A stretch of DNA of 64,000 nucleotides from Typhlomys cinereus (Eukaryota > Chordata > Mammalia > Rodentia > Platacanthomyidae): assembly GCA_023101885.1 (NCBI GenBank), contig JALPQD010000087.1:6847912-6911911 (forward strand), read 5' to 3'. A program made the translations under genes and the position numbers. The stretch's first letter is position 1, and every line of letters starts with the position of its first letter. The notes beneath the pieces are model-generated. The model saw only the letters and a program-made list of their open reading frames with translations, made no database searches and had not been told where the DNA came from. This document shows positions 1 through 11,975 of the stretch, one piece after another.

Positions 1-175
1 AAGAGATTAACCATCACAAGTAATACTAAAGATACAAGTGAGCAGTATCATTTTGGCCAAAACAGGAAACTATCTAGTTGTATCTGCCTTTCAAAGCTTC
101 GTTTCAATGGCGTCTACTCCAGCTACTTATAATATCCAACCTTCTTGGGCAACATGTATACAAAGACTGAGATCC

Positions 176-312
176 ATCCTTCCTTCCTTCTTTCCTTCCT
201 TCCTTCCTTCCTTCCTTCCTTCCTTCCTTCCTTCCTTCCTTCCTTCCTTCCTTCCTTCCTTTTTTCCTTTCTTCCTTCCTCCCTCCCTCCCTTCTTTCCT
301 TCCTTCCTTCCT
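176..312. repeat. (TTCC)n microsatellite
   Basis: A tetranucleotide TTCC tract, nearly pure between about 190 and 258, then interrupted by TTTT and CCC variants up to the end. It is open in several frames on both strands and yields only Phe-Leu-Pro-Ser or Lys-Glu-Gly-Arg peptides, so it is not coding. Confidence 0.97.
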
Positions 313-785
313 CAAACACAGCAACATCTTACATATTCCAGACACTTCCTAGGCCCTGTGGATATAACTGTGGGAAGAAACACACATCTTATGCTTGGCA
401 AGCTTGGACTTTGACAGGGAATAGAAAGGATAATTAATACATGAGGTTGTAGTGATTTGTGCCCTTGAGAAGGATCTCTATTTTGTGATTATCGAAGAAG
501 TCTCCACTGATAAGTTGAAATCTGAGCATATGCATAGATGAAATGAGGGCTAAACCATTCACATCATGAGAAACACATCTCAACTACTTAAGGGGGGGAC
601 TGAGAAAGATCAATGGGGCCATTTGGTTTGTTTTGACTGGCTTGTGATAGTTAAATGATATGTGAAAGAGGAGAGGACCCGTTTTAGCTTCATGACTCAG
701 TATTGTATCAAAATGTCTGACCCCCAACATCTTAGAGCAGAAACGTTTGTTTGTTTGTTTGTTTGTCTTTTAAATTCACTCCATA
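313..785. other. Unclassified sequence, no gene seen
   Basis: Ordinary mixed sequence without a recognisable repeat except a short (GTTT)n run at about 744-766. No open frame with gene-like character on either strand. Confidence 0.6.
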
Positions 786-1050
786 ATTCCAGGTATCAGT
801 CCATCATGGTAGGAGAGCCACAGTATCCGGAGATGAGAGAACTGGACACAACCTACGGAAAGAGTAGACGGCAAAGACCAATACATGCATGCTTGCTAGT
901 TTGCCTGTCTGCCTGCCTGCAAACACCTGGCTTGCTTTTCTACCCAGGGAAGGGGTGACAGTAGGTGGGTCTTCCCACCTCAACCAAAGCAATCAAGGCT
1001 CCCACAGGCTTGCCAACAGATCTACAGAATCCAGTTCAGTTCTGCCCAGA
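786..1050 (-). mobile_element. Possible degraded MaLR-like LTR
   Basis: The block around 945-1015 (gggtgacagtaggtgggtct, then caatcaaggctcccacagg) resembles the antisense of rodent MaLR LTRs, where a 'gatgtgggaagacccagccc' type segment is typical. The rest is too diverged to align by eye, and the ends are not defined. Confidence 0.3.
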
Positions 1051-4022
1051 GTCTAGCTGTCAGGTTTCTAGCCATCAGGCTGCTATTTAATGCTGCAGCT
1101 CTTTATCTGATTAGCAGCTCTGTAAATGAAGGCCTTTATTGTTCTCAGTATTCTGGACAATGAGATGAGAAAGGACATCAACATTCAAGTTATTTTCTGG
1201 AAATAATTCTCAAATGACCAATCAAGGAAAATTCTAGGTCAGTCTAAATGGCATTTCCTGTCTTTGCTTCCCATCTCCCTGTTGCCCCGGGGCCTGCTCC
1301 CAGTGATGGCACGCTAGGGTGGCATGCCTTCACCCCAGCCTATGAGATATAAAGACAAACGAAGTCCCATACCAGTTCTCAGATGTCAGCACCCATGCTG
1401 GCTCCTGACTCTTTAGTCCGCGTTCACAGGGGCCAGCAATGGTCATCTCTCCCGGCTTCAGCATCTCTTGCCTCCATTTCCCATGTGGCTTTAGCCTGAG
1501 ACCACTTGTCCATTCAGAGATTCCAGAACACTGGCTGGCTGAGAATGGGAAGCAATGAGGTAATGGCTAACTTTCTTTCCATGTGCTCTTATTTCCAAAG
1601 AACACCCGAAACCCACAGAAGAGAGAAGAGCAAAGACAAGGATTTCTTCTAACTCACCTCAGAAGATCGACAGTACACACCACGATTCAGGGCTGGGTAG
1701 GCTTAGAATTTAGAATACCTCTATTTATCTGGGCAAACTTTCCTTAGCCTGCCATGGCTCCCCAAGTCCACCCTAATGTATGGGTGTTGAGTAGAATACA
1801 CGGAATAGAAAGTTGCACAAAGGCTTGATTTTTCCGTTGCCGACAAAGATCTCCAAATCTTTACTATTCTGCACAGCTGCCCAGAATAGATAACAGAAGA
1901 TCTATTGTCTGCTCTTCCACCCGGGGAGGAGTGAACATACCATAAACCCTCAAAAAAACAGAGCTAACTTATTCTTTTGATTTGGTTGCACACTATAATG
2001 TGTTTGTGGCCATATTTGGATCATATCCGGTTAGAACCAGAGAACACAGGCATAATGGCCATCATTCAGGCAATAATTAGCTGTGGACTTGCAATAGTGG
2101 GATGTGAAGTCAAAGGAAAACACTAAAAATGTTGTTTTTTTGGACCGTGACAAAGAGCTTTTTAAATGAGTTGGAGCATTTTTTGTGTCTGACTCACGTC
2201 TGGAGGCCTTGCTGTGGTCACCAGCACTTCAACTTTTGTCCTTGCCATTTCTGTCTTTGACCATCTTGAATGCTAAATAACACAGGGTTTCTTGTACATG
2301 TCGTTTGCCTTTGTTCTCTCTGTTTTCTTTTGGTAAGCAAATGCTACATTCTAGATCACATGTTTCAGTCGTTGCTGCTGATTAAAGGAAGTCACCACAT
2401 GTCTTGAAATGGTGGGGTTCAAGATTTCCTGGATGATAGTTTAACAATTAGGAAAATCAATCCTAAACATTCAAGCCTATATCGTTTAACTTAGAAGCTA
2501 AATTAGGTGTTATTTCATTCACTTTTAGTAAGTTTAAAGTTCCAGTGACAGAAAAAGTAATAATTGAATTATAGTAGCATGATTACTTATTTATAGGAAG
2601 AAAGACTGAAGAAAAAAACTAATTTTTATATAATAGATATATTTATTTATAAATAATATATTATGTAATAAATATAACATCATAGAATTATGTAATAAAT
2701 GCTATTGGTAATCATTTAAGGAGGTAGAAATACAGATGATTTTTTTCTTTATACTTTGTATTTGTTCCTGAAATTCTGAATCGTCATACACAGGTCTTAA
2801 AAGGGTTACATTTTTTCTATAAAAAAAGCTAATTCAAAACGTCCAATAGCATTTTTATGATAAAATGCTAAAATGAGCTCTTACAAAAAAATAGGCCAAC
2901 TAAATAAAAGTAACAGGTTTCAACCTTTTTGTTTCTGAAGGAATACGCCAACTTTGAGTTTGTAATTCAACAAAAACTGTACGGAAAAGCTAATTCTTGG
3001 TAGTTTGGTACAGGATTTTTTTTTATATGTATAGAGAAAAAGAACTGGGAACTTCATATAACTTCAGCTTCTCCACCTTAGTTAAGATGTCTCAAAATAC
3101 CTGCCCATCCTTCACGGTTCGGGTACATCTGGAGGCCTGAGTCAGAAGAGGGAGAAAGTACTTTGGACCATTCTGTGGCAAAAACCCGTCTGCAGGATTG
3201 ATACTGGCTGCACAGAACCAATCCACTGGGCCACACTTCGATCTTCTAAGCACAGACCTTTCCCTCCTCTGATTCCACGCTCCCGGGATACGTTTCTAAG
3301 CCTAACACTGTCCTGAATTTTTTAAAGGAATTATTCAAATGCCTTCCCTCTTGTCTAGCTATTCCTGTGGATTTGGGGGTGCGCTGAGACCCTCTGAAGC
3401 AGCTGTTCTCTGGTATCTGGCAGTCTGCGCTTCCCAACTCAATCTTCTCCTGCGGTCTGCCCTGTAGCCCGGGCTCCGTTTAACTTCAAAGACAAACACT
3501 GGGCACAGCAAAGACTCCGAGGGCAGAGGGGCATGAGAACTGGGCCTCAAACGCTTGGGCTCTGTGTCCAACCATTGCCAATGATCTGTGCTTAACAAAT
3601 CCAAAGTAATAGAAATGTTACTTTTAAGTGAAAATTAATGGGATTTTTAAGTGCAAAGGTGTTCAGGAGTCTTTGTTCGTAGCAAGGAAGCAGAAGGGTA
3701 CTAACTAACGTTTTTTCTTTCATCTTTCAGATGCCCCAGTTTAGAAGGATGGGTTAGAATGTGTCCCCATTGCATGTGGGGGACGTAGTAGATCAAACAG
3801 ATCAGAAGAAAAGGTCCCCTAAGAACTAAGTCACTTAACATCAAATATTAACGCAAGTGAAACTTCTTTTATTCCAATTCCAAATACTTCTTCCTGCCAC
3901 CTCCTTTGGCCTCAGAGAGGGTTATTCTTAGGTGCGGAGGTTCAATCAGTAGCTACATGAAACGGATAAAGAAAATTTGGTGTGTGTATAAGACGGAATA
4001 CTATTTAGCCTCAAGAAGGAAG
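1051..4022. other. Repeat-poor, partly very AT-rich stretch
   Basis: Three kilobases in which I recognise no SINE, LTR or L1. Positions about 2590-2700 are almost entirely A and T. About 2130-2330 and 3060-3200 are more complex and could be single-copy conserved sequence, but nothing shows a function. No splice-site-flanked open frame stands out. Confidence 0.5.
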
Positions 4023-4037
4023 AAAGTCCTATTATTT

Positions 4038-4338
4038 TTTTAATTTTTTTATTTATTCAATTGTGCGTGTATGCATGTGTGCACGCGTGTGTGTATGTAT
4101 GTGTGTATGTGTGTGTGTGTGTGTATGTGTAGAAACACGGACGAATTCGGGAACCACCATGGACTGCCTCCACCTCCTCCTTGTTTACTCTGCCTGGGGG
4201 TTCACAGGCTCCGCCCTACCAGAACCAGAAAGGCGCCGCTTCCACTGGCCTCTATACGTGGGGTCTAGGATCTGAACTCAAGACTTTCTGCCTGCAAGGC
4301 AGAGGCTTAACCCCTGAGCCACACCTCTCCAGCTCCAG
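4038..4338 (-). mobile_element. D-SINE (tRNA-derived), variant subfamily
   Basis: Full-length element on the minus strand. The tRNA-like head is at the right end (antisense 'ttaacccctgagccacacct', about 4309-4328) and a (TG)n tail sits at about 4067-4133. An imperfect 15-bp target-site duplication brackets it, aaagtcctattattt at 4023-4037 and aaaatcctattattt at 4339-4353. Its middle differs from most other copies here: it carries 'gaattcgggaaccaccatgg' where they have 'gattcccaaagtcaccc'. It shares this variant with the copy at 23540-23807. Confidence 0.93.
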
Positions 4339-4353
4339 AAAATCCTATTATTT

Positions 4354-4971
4354 AAGCAGTTGGTTGTTTATTTTCAAATGTTGCATATTCTCACTTACAT
4401 GTAGAGTCCAAAATGACCAGATCCGTAGAAGCAATGGAGGCTGGGGCAAACGTGGAGACATTGGTTATAACTGATAAACTCTCAGGCACGGAGAGCACTT
4501 TGTTTTAAATTGGCTGCATTCCTGAGAAAAAATTACAAGTGTTCTCTACACAAAAAAGGTAAGTATTTTAAGCAGTGGACCTAGTTGTTGTTTTCAGTTG
4601 ATTCCACATTGAATTAATAAGCTAGTGATATCGCTCTGTATCCCATAAAATATGATTTATATGCATATTAATTATTAATATATCAATACAAATATATACA
4701 TCAACATGCAAATAATTATTGATTTTTATCAAAACAAAAACAGAAACACATAAAACAAAGTGAAAGCAACAGCAAATGATGGGCATTTGTTTCCTGACTT
4801 GGCCGCAGCAGATAAAATCTGGAAATTACCTTCTTTGCCCATGCAGAGAAAGCATTTCTTAGTTTGTATAATCTGTAGAATCCTCCTTCGGCTCCTGACC
4901 TCCATGGCCATTTCTGCCTTCAGCTACATTTATCACAGCCATCACTGGGTTTTACTAATTTCACACTTGGG
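4354..4971. other. Unclassified AT-rich sequence
   Basis: Mixed sequence with a strongly A/T block at about 4640-4750. No repeat family or gene recognised. Confidence 0.5.
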
Positions 4972-5110
4972 GATCTGGGAGAGACTCAAGCAACCCAAGC
5001 CAGGGAGACCTGGGCTTAGATTCCAGCTCATGAGTTCTGGCTTTGAACAAGTCCCTGCAACTGTCTGAGGTTCAGTGTTCGCCTCTATCATAAGAAAAGA
5101 ATTAGTTCTT
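4972..5110 (+). mobile_element. MIR-like ancient SINE
   Basis: Follows the MIR order: 'gacctgggcttagattccag' at the B-box side, then 'ctttgaacaagtccctgcaa', then 'tgtctgaggttcagtgttcg'. Heavily diverged, as expected of a repeat older than placental mammals. Confidence 0.75.
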
Positions 5111-6245
5111 TTTCTTATTGGTGGCACAGTCCGTGGACATAAAAGCTGGCCCCTGGCGTGGACATAGTCATTCTAAACCTCCTCCTGCTGCTTCTGTTAT
5201 AATTTTCTGTGGCGGCCATTTTATTACAACTGGAAACAAACATCTGCCCAGTCCCTACCCTCCCTAGCTAAGAGACCAGAGAAGAACAAACAATGAAATA
5301 AAGTTGAGGGCAGAGGCAGGAGGATCTTGTCATTGCTGGGGTTTGATATGAAATCGTACAAACTTTATATCAAGTGTTGCACCCCACACACGGACCAGAA
5401 ACAGTACCAGTACCGTAGATTTTTCAGGAGCTGTGGATTTCCTGTCGACATATTTTATTGGGGTGTGGTCTGAGAGAATTCTTGGTCTCATTTGCACTGT
5501 TCCCTTTGTCTGTGTGCATGGTGGTCTCAAAGATAGCAAAAGATTAGGAACGTAATTTGACTGACTAATACCCAAAGTTCATTCGACCTTCAGTTTGGGC
5601 AAAAAAAAAATGACTTCTAGAGAAACAAAGTCATGGTAATCTCTTTACAAAAAGGTAACTGATGTTCAATTAAGCAACAACCATGAAAATAATTCAGATG
5701 TATTACCAAATATATCGTCTCTCTTTTCAGAAAGCCCTGAGTGATAGATATCATTCTCATTTTGTAGGTGATAAACATTTGACCAGGTTTGAAAGTTGAT
5801 CAAGGCACCTACGTTAGTATGTAGAAGAACCTACATTTTAAACACAAACATTAACAATCATCTTCCTGAAAGAAAGAGCTCAGGGGAGCACCGTGGCAGT
5901 AAATGGGAGCACTATGGTGGTCTTCAGTGCTCTAAAGCTCCAAAGCAGTGAGTGCTGGCCACCCAGCAGGCTACCGTGCAGTCAGAGTACTCAGTGTCGT
6001 TCTGCGTATAAATTACTCTCTGCTTTGTTAGCTGGACTTTGTTAAACAAAGGCCCTGGTAGTCCCGCGATGGCAGGGCCGTCATTGTTTAAGGCAACACT
6101 TTTCTGTGGAGGTTAAGTTGCCTCTGACCATTGATTCAGAAGCTTCACGAGGAGGCTGGCAGGAATGGTTAGGCTAAAGTGAGCTGGCTAACAACAGAGA
6201 AAAACTGAAAGATACCGTGCCTGCATGTGGGTTGTGTTGCCTCGA
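5111..6245. other. Unclassified sequence with a possible MIR remnant
   Basis: At about 5735-5830 'gatatcattctcattttgta' followed by 'ggtgataaaca' resembles an antisense MIR. The remainder is single-copy-looking, with no exon-like open frame. Confidence 0.45.
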
Positions 6246-6248
6246 TTT

Positions 6249-6625
6249 TTTTTTCATTCTGTTATAGCTTCATATGTGAATATAATGAATTTAAGTCATT
6301 TCCACTCTATATAACCCAATTCTATCCCCCCTCTTCTCCCAATGGAAACCTTCCCAATCATGCTCCCCCTTGCTTCTGTTGTCTTTGTGTGTGTGTGTGT
6401 GTCCCAATAACTTTACCTGGATGATGCATGCTGGCATGAGCCTAAGTGCTTGCTGGAGCATGGACCTTTCATAGGTGGGCATACCATGAAGGAAAGTACC
6501 TCCCTTCCCCATCCCACCTACACCTCCAGTGGTCTCTCGTGGAGGGGATGCTGTTTGCATTCTTGACCCTGCTATGCTGATCTGTGGACGAGCCACATCT
6601 CGCACCAGGTTGTGGAAGTAAATAC
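6249..6625 (-). mobile_element. L1 3' UTR fragment, Lx-like
   Basis: Starts with a T-run (a minus-strand poly(A) tail) and then 'cattctgttatagcttcata', a C/T-rich block, and 'tgctggcatgagcctaagtg', 'cttgctggagcatggacctt'. The last two are shared with the fragment at 17960-18350, so these are copies of one L1 3' UTR family. 5'-truncated, with no open reading frame left. Confidence 0.6.
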
Positions 6626-7484
6626 AAATACTGCTGCAATGGGACCTTCGCCTGCTGTTTGCTCTTCACATGATGGCGGCTCTGGTTTGGGAACCATGCA
6701 GTGGGACAGACACGACAATGCTAATGGGGTGCAAGTCTACGCAACCGTTAGGGAAACAGTCCTAGTCACAGGCAGCAAAAACTTTTAAAAGGTGCTTTTG
6801 CCCTTGACCTTTAAGTTCTCTTCCATCTGCAGCAACAACAAAATGGGCAGAATTATGGGAAAGCTTGGGCCCAAATCTGTCCATCACAATCACATTTCTA
6901 TAGAAAAGTATCAAAACAATCCAACCGTCTGGTGGCACACCAATAGCTAAGTAAGTTAGGGCACACTAGACAGCAAAATGTACACAACTACTAGAATGTG
7001 TTTACAAGGACTTTAGAAGTTATGCCAACCAGACACAGGTATGCTACAGTGTTCTTTGGAAAGTGTATGTCTCTGAGACTTTGTCTCCTAAATGTGAGTT
7101 TTACTAATAATGCTTTTTTTGTCAGATGGTTATAAAGAGTGCTGGCACACAAGTTATTTAGAAGGAAGAAGCACCAAGTTTTAGCCACTTGATGCAAATC
7201 CTTACTTCACAGATGAAGTGACTGAGGGAGAGCCAAGTATTAAGATGGTCCAGGAGCAAGTAGCAGAACCCGACTGGAAGCAAGGTCTATCTGACACCAT
7301 CCCGTCATTAGCCTTAGAACAAACACTGTTTGACAAAAGAGATAAGTCAGAAGGGCAGATGAGACTAGAAACTAAGTCTACAAGTTTACCAGTAATGAGT
7401 GTGAGAGAAATTGTTAGAAAATGTAAGTCAAGGAGCCAGATCATTTACACGGACTTCATATTTTTGCATCTACTACAGGCTTTT
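6626..7484. other. Unclassified sequence, no gene seen
   Basis: No repeat family recognised. Short open frames of under 90 codons lie in it on both strands, none with a domain or motif I know. Confidence 0.5.
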
Positions 7485-7663
7485 TAAAAGTAAAAATGCC
7501 AGGCAGAAACAGCGGTGGCCTGCACTTCCGGTCCTTGTGGGCAGAGCCTGGAAAATCACCGAACAAATCAAAAAGGAGATAGAAGCAATCTAGGATGATT
7601 CCTGACATCACTCTTGGTCCTCCAAAGGGACACATGTACACACACACACACACACACACACAC

Positions 7664-7702
<39 letters not shown>

Positions 7703-7703
7703 A
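7485..7703 (+). mobile_element. D-SINE, 5'-truncated
   Basis: Lacks the tRNA head and begins within the body ('aaatgccaggcagaaacagc'), continuing with 'gcagagcctggaaaatcacc' and 'gatagaagcaatctaggatg'. It ends in a (CA)n run at 7638-7663 and a (TAAA)n tail at 7664-7703. Confidence 0.9.
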
Positions 7704-8435
7704 ATAATAAGACAGAACCAGAACATTGCAACACCATTCTGTAGATTTAAGTTACAACCATCACTTATTTGAATAGACGACAAGCTAGGGAACCAGGAGA
7801 GGAATGAAGCATGTGTGGAAAATAAGACTGCAGTATAAAGAAGAGGGATGGAAAGGACAAGCCAAGAAACGAGTTAAAAAATCAACACCTGCAGGGAACA
7901 GAGAGGAATTGTTGCCAATTTGCCCCTCCCATTCCTAAGGGAGCCTTCTGCAGAGCAGAGGAGAGGAGGGACTGGAAGAAGCTATGTCACAGAACGAATG
8001 GAAGACAAACACCCTCAGGACAGGATGGTATCAGCAAAATAACCGAATTAGTGAATTCTTCCTGATAATAGTTGAGATCTCAAGAGAAAAGGTGCTTTTG
8101 GAAAGAGAAGCACTGATCAACAGAGGAATGTTCAGCTGTCTAGCAGCTTAGAACGTAACTATGGTTTGAATGCTACACCTGCCATCTATTTACCTGTTAA
8201 ATTTCATAAATACATATAAATATTATGTATGAGTATCTATTAGAAGTAGGTATAGAATGGTCTAAGAAATAGTTCTCTGGGGAGCTTAGTGAGGAGATAG
8301 ATTTCACTAGCCTTCATTATTTTAAAATATTAATGTCTAAGCAGTTACTCATCTTAAGGATCAGGCCGTCTGAGTGCACAGAATTCCCAGTGGGTCATCG
8401 TAGAAATTCTAAAGATCCAGGAAGTCTTTTTTTTA
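7704..8435. other. Unclassified sequence
   Basis: Purine-rich, single-copy-looking DNA. Nothing recognisable. Confidence 0.45.
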
Positions 8436-8640
8436 AACATCGACTCTGACCTAGGTTGGAATTCCCATCTCTGATACCTCCCAGCAATGGGATTCTGAGC
8501 AGATTATGTGGTTTCTTTAAGCTTCAATTTGCTCACCTGTGAAATGAGAATAAAATAATATCCACTGTGCAACGCTGCACTGGAGATGTGGGAAAATAAA
8601 ATGTGCACAGGGAAGTGCATAAGGAGCCTCCTACAAGCAA
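8436..8640 (+). mobile_element. MIR ancient SINE
   Basis: Well-preserved MIR order: 'gactctgacctaggttggaa', 'ttctgagcagattatgtggt', 'cttcaatttgctcacctgtg' with 'aaatgagaataaaataatat', then the downstream core. Sense on the plus strand. Confidence 0.85.
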
Positions 8641-8696
8641 GCCTGGCGACAGTTCGCTGCTGTGATTGACAGCTATATGTTCAAAGGCTCCAAGTT

Positions 8697-8795
8697 CCTT
8701 GGGGGCAGGGACTTTTTAAAAAATTTTTACTTTGTATATATAATGCCTTGCACAATTCCTGGGAGATAATAAACAAGCCTAAGCTAAATAAATAG
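8697..8795 (+). mobile_element. L2 3' end
   Basis: 'ttgggggcagggact' followed by 'atgccttgcacaattcctgg' and 'taaacaagcctaagctaaat' matches the conserved 3' terminus of L2 LINEs (gggcaggga, then cctggcacatag and a caataaat tail). Confidence 0.65.
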
Positions 8796-9990
8796 TTGTG
8801 GGATGACTGGAAAAAAAAGAAAGAAGGGGAATCAAGGAAAAGAAGACAAGGAGAAGTTTATCTTGCAAAATAATAAGAAATGGAAAAGGAATTTTAATTC
8901 TAAAGAGAGAATTAGAGGGAAACATTTATTTCCCCTCCATTCATTTCTTTAGTTCATTTAATCATTCTGAAAGCAAGGAGGGAAGGATTAGGTGCTGGTA
9001 CTGAGGAGACAGATCTAGTCTCTAGTCTCACAATGTTTATAGCACAGCAGGACATATACAGAGGGGTAGGGCCCAGTTGCTAAATGCAGAATTGTATAGT
9101 TTTGCCTTTGGTGGAGACTGCCAGAGCTGAGAAGCCACGGATGGTAACTCAGATCTGAGTTTAGTAAGAAGAGCTTCCTATCCAGGATCACATAGTTGGT
9201 TGATATCAAAGCAAATGGGTGTGGGAAAGGGACATGGCTCTCTTGCCCTATGTCAGTCACAACAACTTGGATCTATAACAGATTCTTGTACTTTTCCTAG
9301 TTCACTTTGGTTTCTCGATTGTTGGTATTGTTTCTATTGTATTAACAGTCATTTTTATAATGTTTCTATTTTTATTTATTTATTTCTTTGCCAGTTAGAG
9401 CATCTCTTGGCTGAGGATTATACCTTCCTTATTCTTTCCAGAATCCCCGGTAAAATGTTTCTGGGGTAAGCCATCCAGTGTGGTAGTCACAATCCTATGT
9501 GTCTGTAGAAGACTTGAAATTGTTATGATTGTTCTGAAATTGAGCCTATATTTTGAAGACAGCTGGGGGAAAAATCTTATGAATAATTTGACATTGGTGA
9601 CATAGTATAGTTTTAATTTGGGGATTAATTAAAATATATTACTAGAATTAATGCCACCCACTTTTTTCTTTTTAATGTGGCCACTGCAATTTAACTGATA
9701 TGCACAATTCACTTTTGTGACTAACAGTATATGTCTATGGGACAAAGAACATGCTTGATAAATTTTTGCTAGACGAATGAATGAATGAGCAATCAAGACG
9801 GTCTAGGTTCTAGAAAGGCTAAGACCTCCTGCTCCTTACAGGATAATGTCTAACTTCATGGAGACATATGCAGTTTCCTTATTAATTGAGAAGTCTGTAA
9901 GCATAATCTAGAGATTTCCTGGAAGATAAAACACGAGTAACAGGATTTATAATGCATCAATTCTCAAAATGTCCTACATTAGTCCATGTC
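8796..9990. other. Unclassified AT-rich sequence
   Basis: Another L2-like 3' end may lie at about 9735-9795 ('aacatgcttgataaattttt', then an 'aatgaatgaatgag' tail). Otherwise no repeat or gene recognised. Confidence 0.45.
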
Positions 9991-10005
9991 AGAGAGAGAG
10001 AAAGA

Positions 10006-10072
<67 letters not shown>
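9991..10072. repeat. (GA)n microsatellite
   Basis: An AG dinucleotide run with a few AAAG/AAGA interruptions at its left end. Pure purine on the plus strand. Confidence 0.97.
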
Positions 10073-10078
<6 letters not shown>

Positions 10079-11784
10079 CCAGTCATGTGTGGAAAATCCA
10101 AGAAGATTGCATTCTTATTATAAGATTAAAACTTCGTAACAGAGTACATCCAAGCAGGCCAGACCAAAAAGGGTGTGGAGAACATGCATCGCATTAAACC
10201 ATGAGTTATTTTATGTAGGCCCGAGACTGTGAGAAGGAAATGAGAAGGAAAATTACAGAGGCAATAGAAGAAAACGGAATTTTACAGCGTTTGGAGACAA
10301 TCTTTCAAAGAAAAATGCTCAAAGTAATGCTTCTGATGAAAAGAGGAAATGCCCAAGGAGCCAATAATGTTGTAAGCCGTCTGAAAGCACCCAGAATATA
10401 CAGAAGAAGAAGGAATTAGGAGGGGGAAGGGAGGGAAGACACACTGACACATTCCCACACCATTCCCAGTAGCGACAGTGGCTCTCTGGGTTATGGGATT
10501 GTAGAGGAAGCTTTGGGGTTTCCTCATGCCTTTCTCCATGTCCCCAGTTCCTGTAACAAAATGCAGCAGATCACTTTTAATGAGAAATGATGAAGAAGGG
10601 GGAGAGAAACTTAGCCTGATGATGGAATGATAAGCCAGAAAGAGGATTGAGGAATCTGGAACCAAAAGCCATCAGGTGGCTAGGAGAGTCTGATGCAAGA
10701 GGAAAGTGAGATCAAATAGCCACAGGAATGATAGAGTGGGCACCAGCGGGGAGGGAGGCCAATGAAAAACCACATGCGGGAAATCACCACTCAACCCTCC
10801 GAGCTTGAGGTGACAGAGCTAAGAAAGCAAGACGAATGGGAGAACTTCCAAGGCTAAAATGATGATGGATAGATCCAGACGAAGCCAGAGCATGAAAAGG
10901 AAAAAAGGGTCCTAGGAAAAGTCCTGAACTTTATTAGGCTTCATTTCCACACTCTTAGGTCCCCACACACACACCCCACCCTGGGGTCAAAAGAGAAAAG
11001 TAGGGAGTGATCTGTTAATTCTATAAGGCTTGTAAAATGCTAAAGTGTTCAAACATAAAAAAAAAAAATCTGCCAAATGAAAGCAAGTGTTTTTGATAAG
11101 ACTACATTAGCTTGGTGAATCATTCATCATACATCTATTGAGAACTTACTCTATCCCGTTGCCTAGAGGGAAAGAACCTACGCAGACAGCTAAAAGTCCA
11201 GCAACAATCTCTAGCTGCTCTGGTTTCTTGTACCTAGTTGCTGAACCAATGAAATGCATGTTATTTGAAGAAATGAAATTCTCAGAGCATAGTGCGTGAT
11301 GTTGATATGAATGGCTGGAGATATTGTTAAATCCTAGTGTTTGAAATGTGCTAGATATTCAATAAAGATGAGATCAAAAGGGTTTGTAATCACTGAAGAA
11401 GCCATGGAGAATTATGTAAACTCTATTGTGAGCAGATGCTCTTTCTCTTCAATGGTAATGAAGACAAATCCAAGTTCCGAAGACTAGAAAATACCTACCT
11501 TTTAGTCATGCTCGTGAAAGCTCAAGTAAGTCAGACAGAGGTCAAAAGTAGATGCCTGTAGGTGCATACAGACCTGAAAACCATCAGTTTCTTAAACGGC
11601 ACTATCAAATGTGATTCTGTTCATTGGCATTCACACTGTAATCCATATCTATATAGACTAAAGTCTTTTAAAGCAAGTGGCCTTCAAGTATACTCCGAAT
11701 TGTCTGCCTGTGAATTATTTGTATGGCATCTCTCACAAATCTTCACCTTGTTCACGTGTTCACTTGTATTTGGGGACTGTGTGG
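10073..11784. other. Unclassified sequence with an L2 remnant
   Basis: About 11117-11200 ('catacatctattgagaactt', then 'actctatcccgttgcctaga') is an antisense L2 3' end. The rest, including purine-rich 10670-10930, is not assignable. A 127-codon minus-strand frame at 10282-10665 has no recognisable domain. Confidence 0.45.
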
Positions 11785-11975
11785 GTAAAAACACTTGCAG
11801 CTAAGTCTGACAATCTTAGTTCAATCTCCAAAGCCCCATGGTGGAAGGAGAGAACCAGCTCCCTCAAGATGCCCTCTGACCTCCACATGTTTTTGGTAAC
11901 ACACTCACTTCTCCTGCCCATACACAAACCCCACAGAATAAATAAATACGTGGGAAAAAGAAATAAAAAATACCA
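11785..11975 (+). mobile_element. B2-superfamily SINE, RSINE1/B3-like
   Basis: Diverged head 'aaacacttgcagctaagtct', then 'ccccatggtggaaggagaga', 'tgccctctgacctccacatg' and an AATAAATAAA tail. These are diagnostic of the rodent tRNA-derived family that carries the 'tcctctgacctccaca' segment. Confidence 0.85.
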
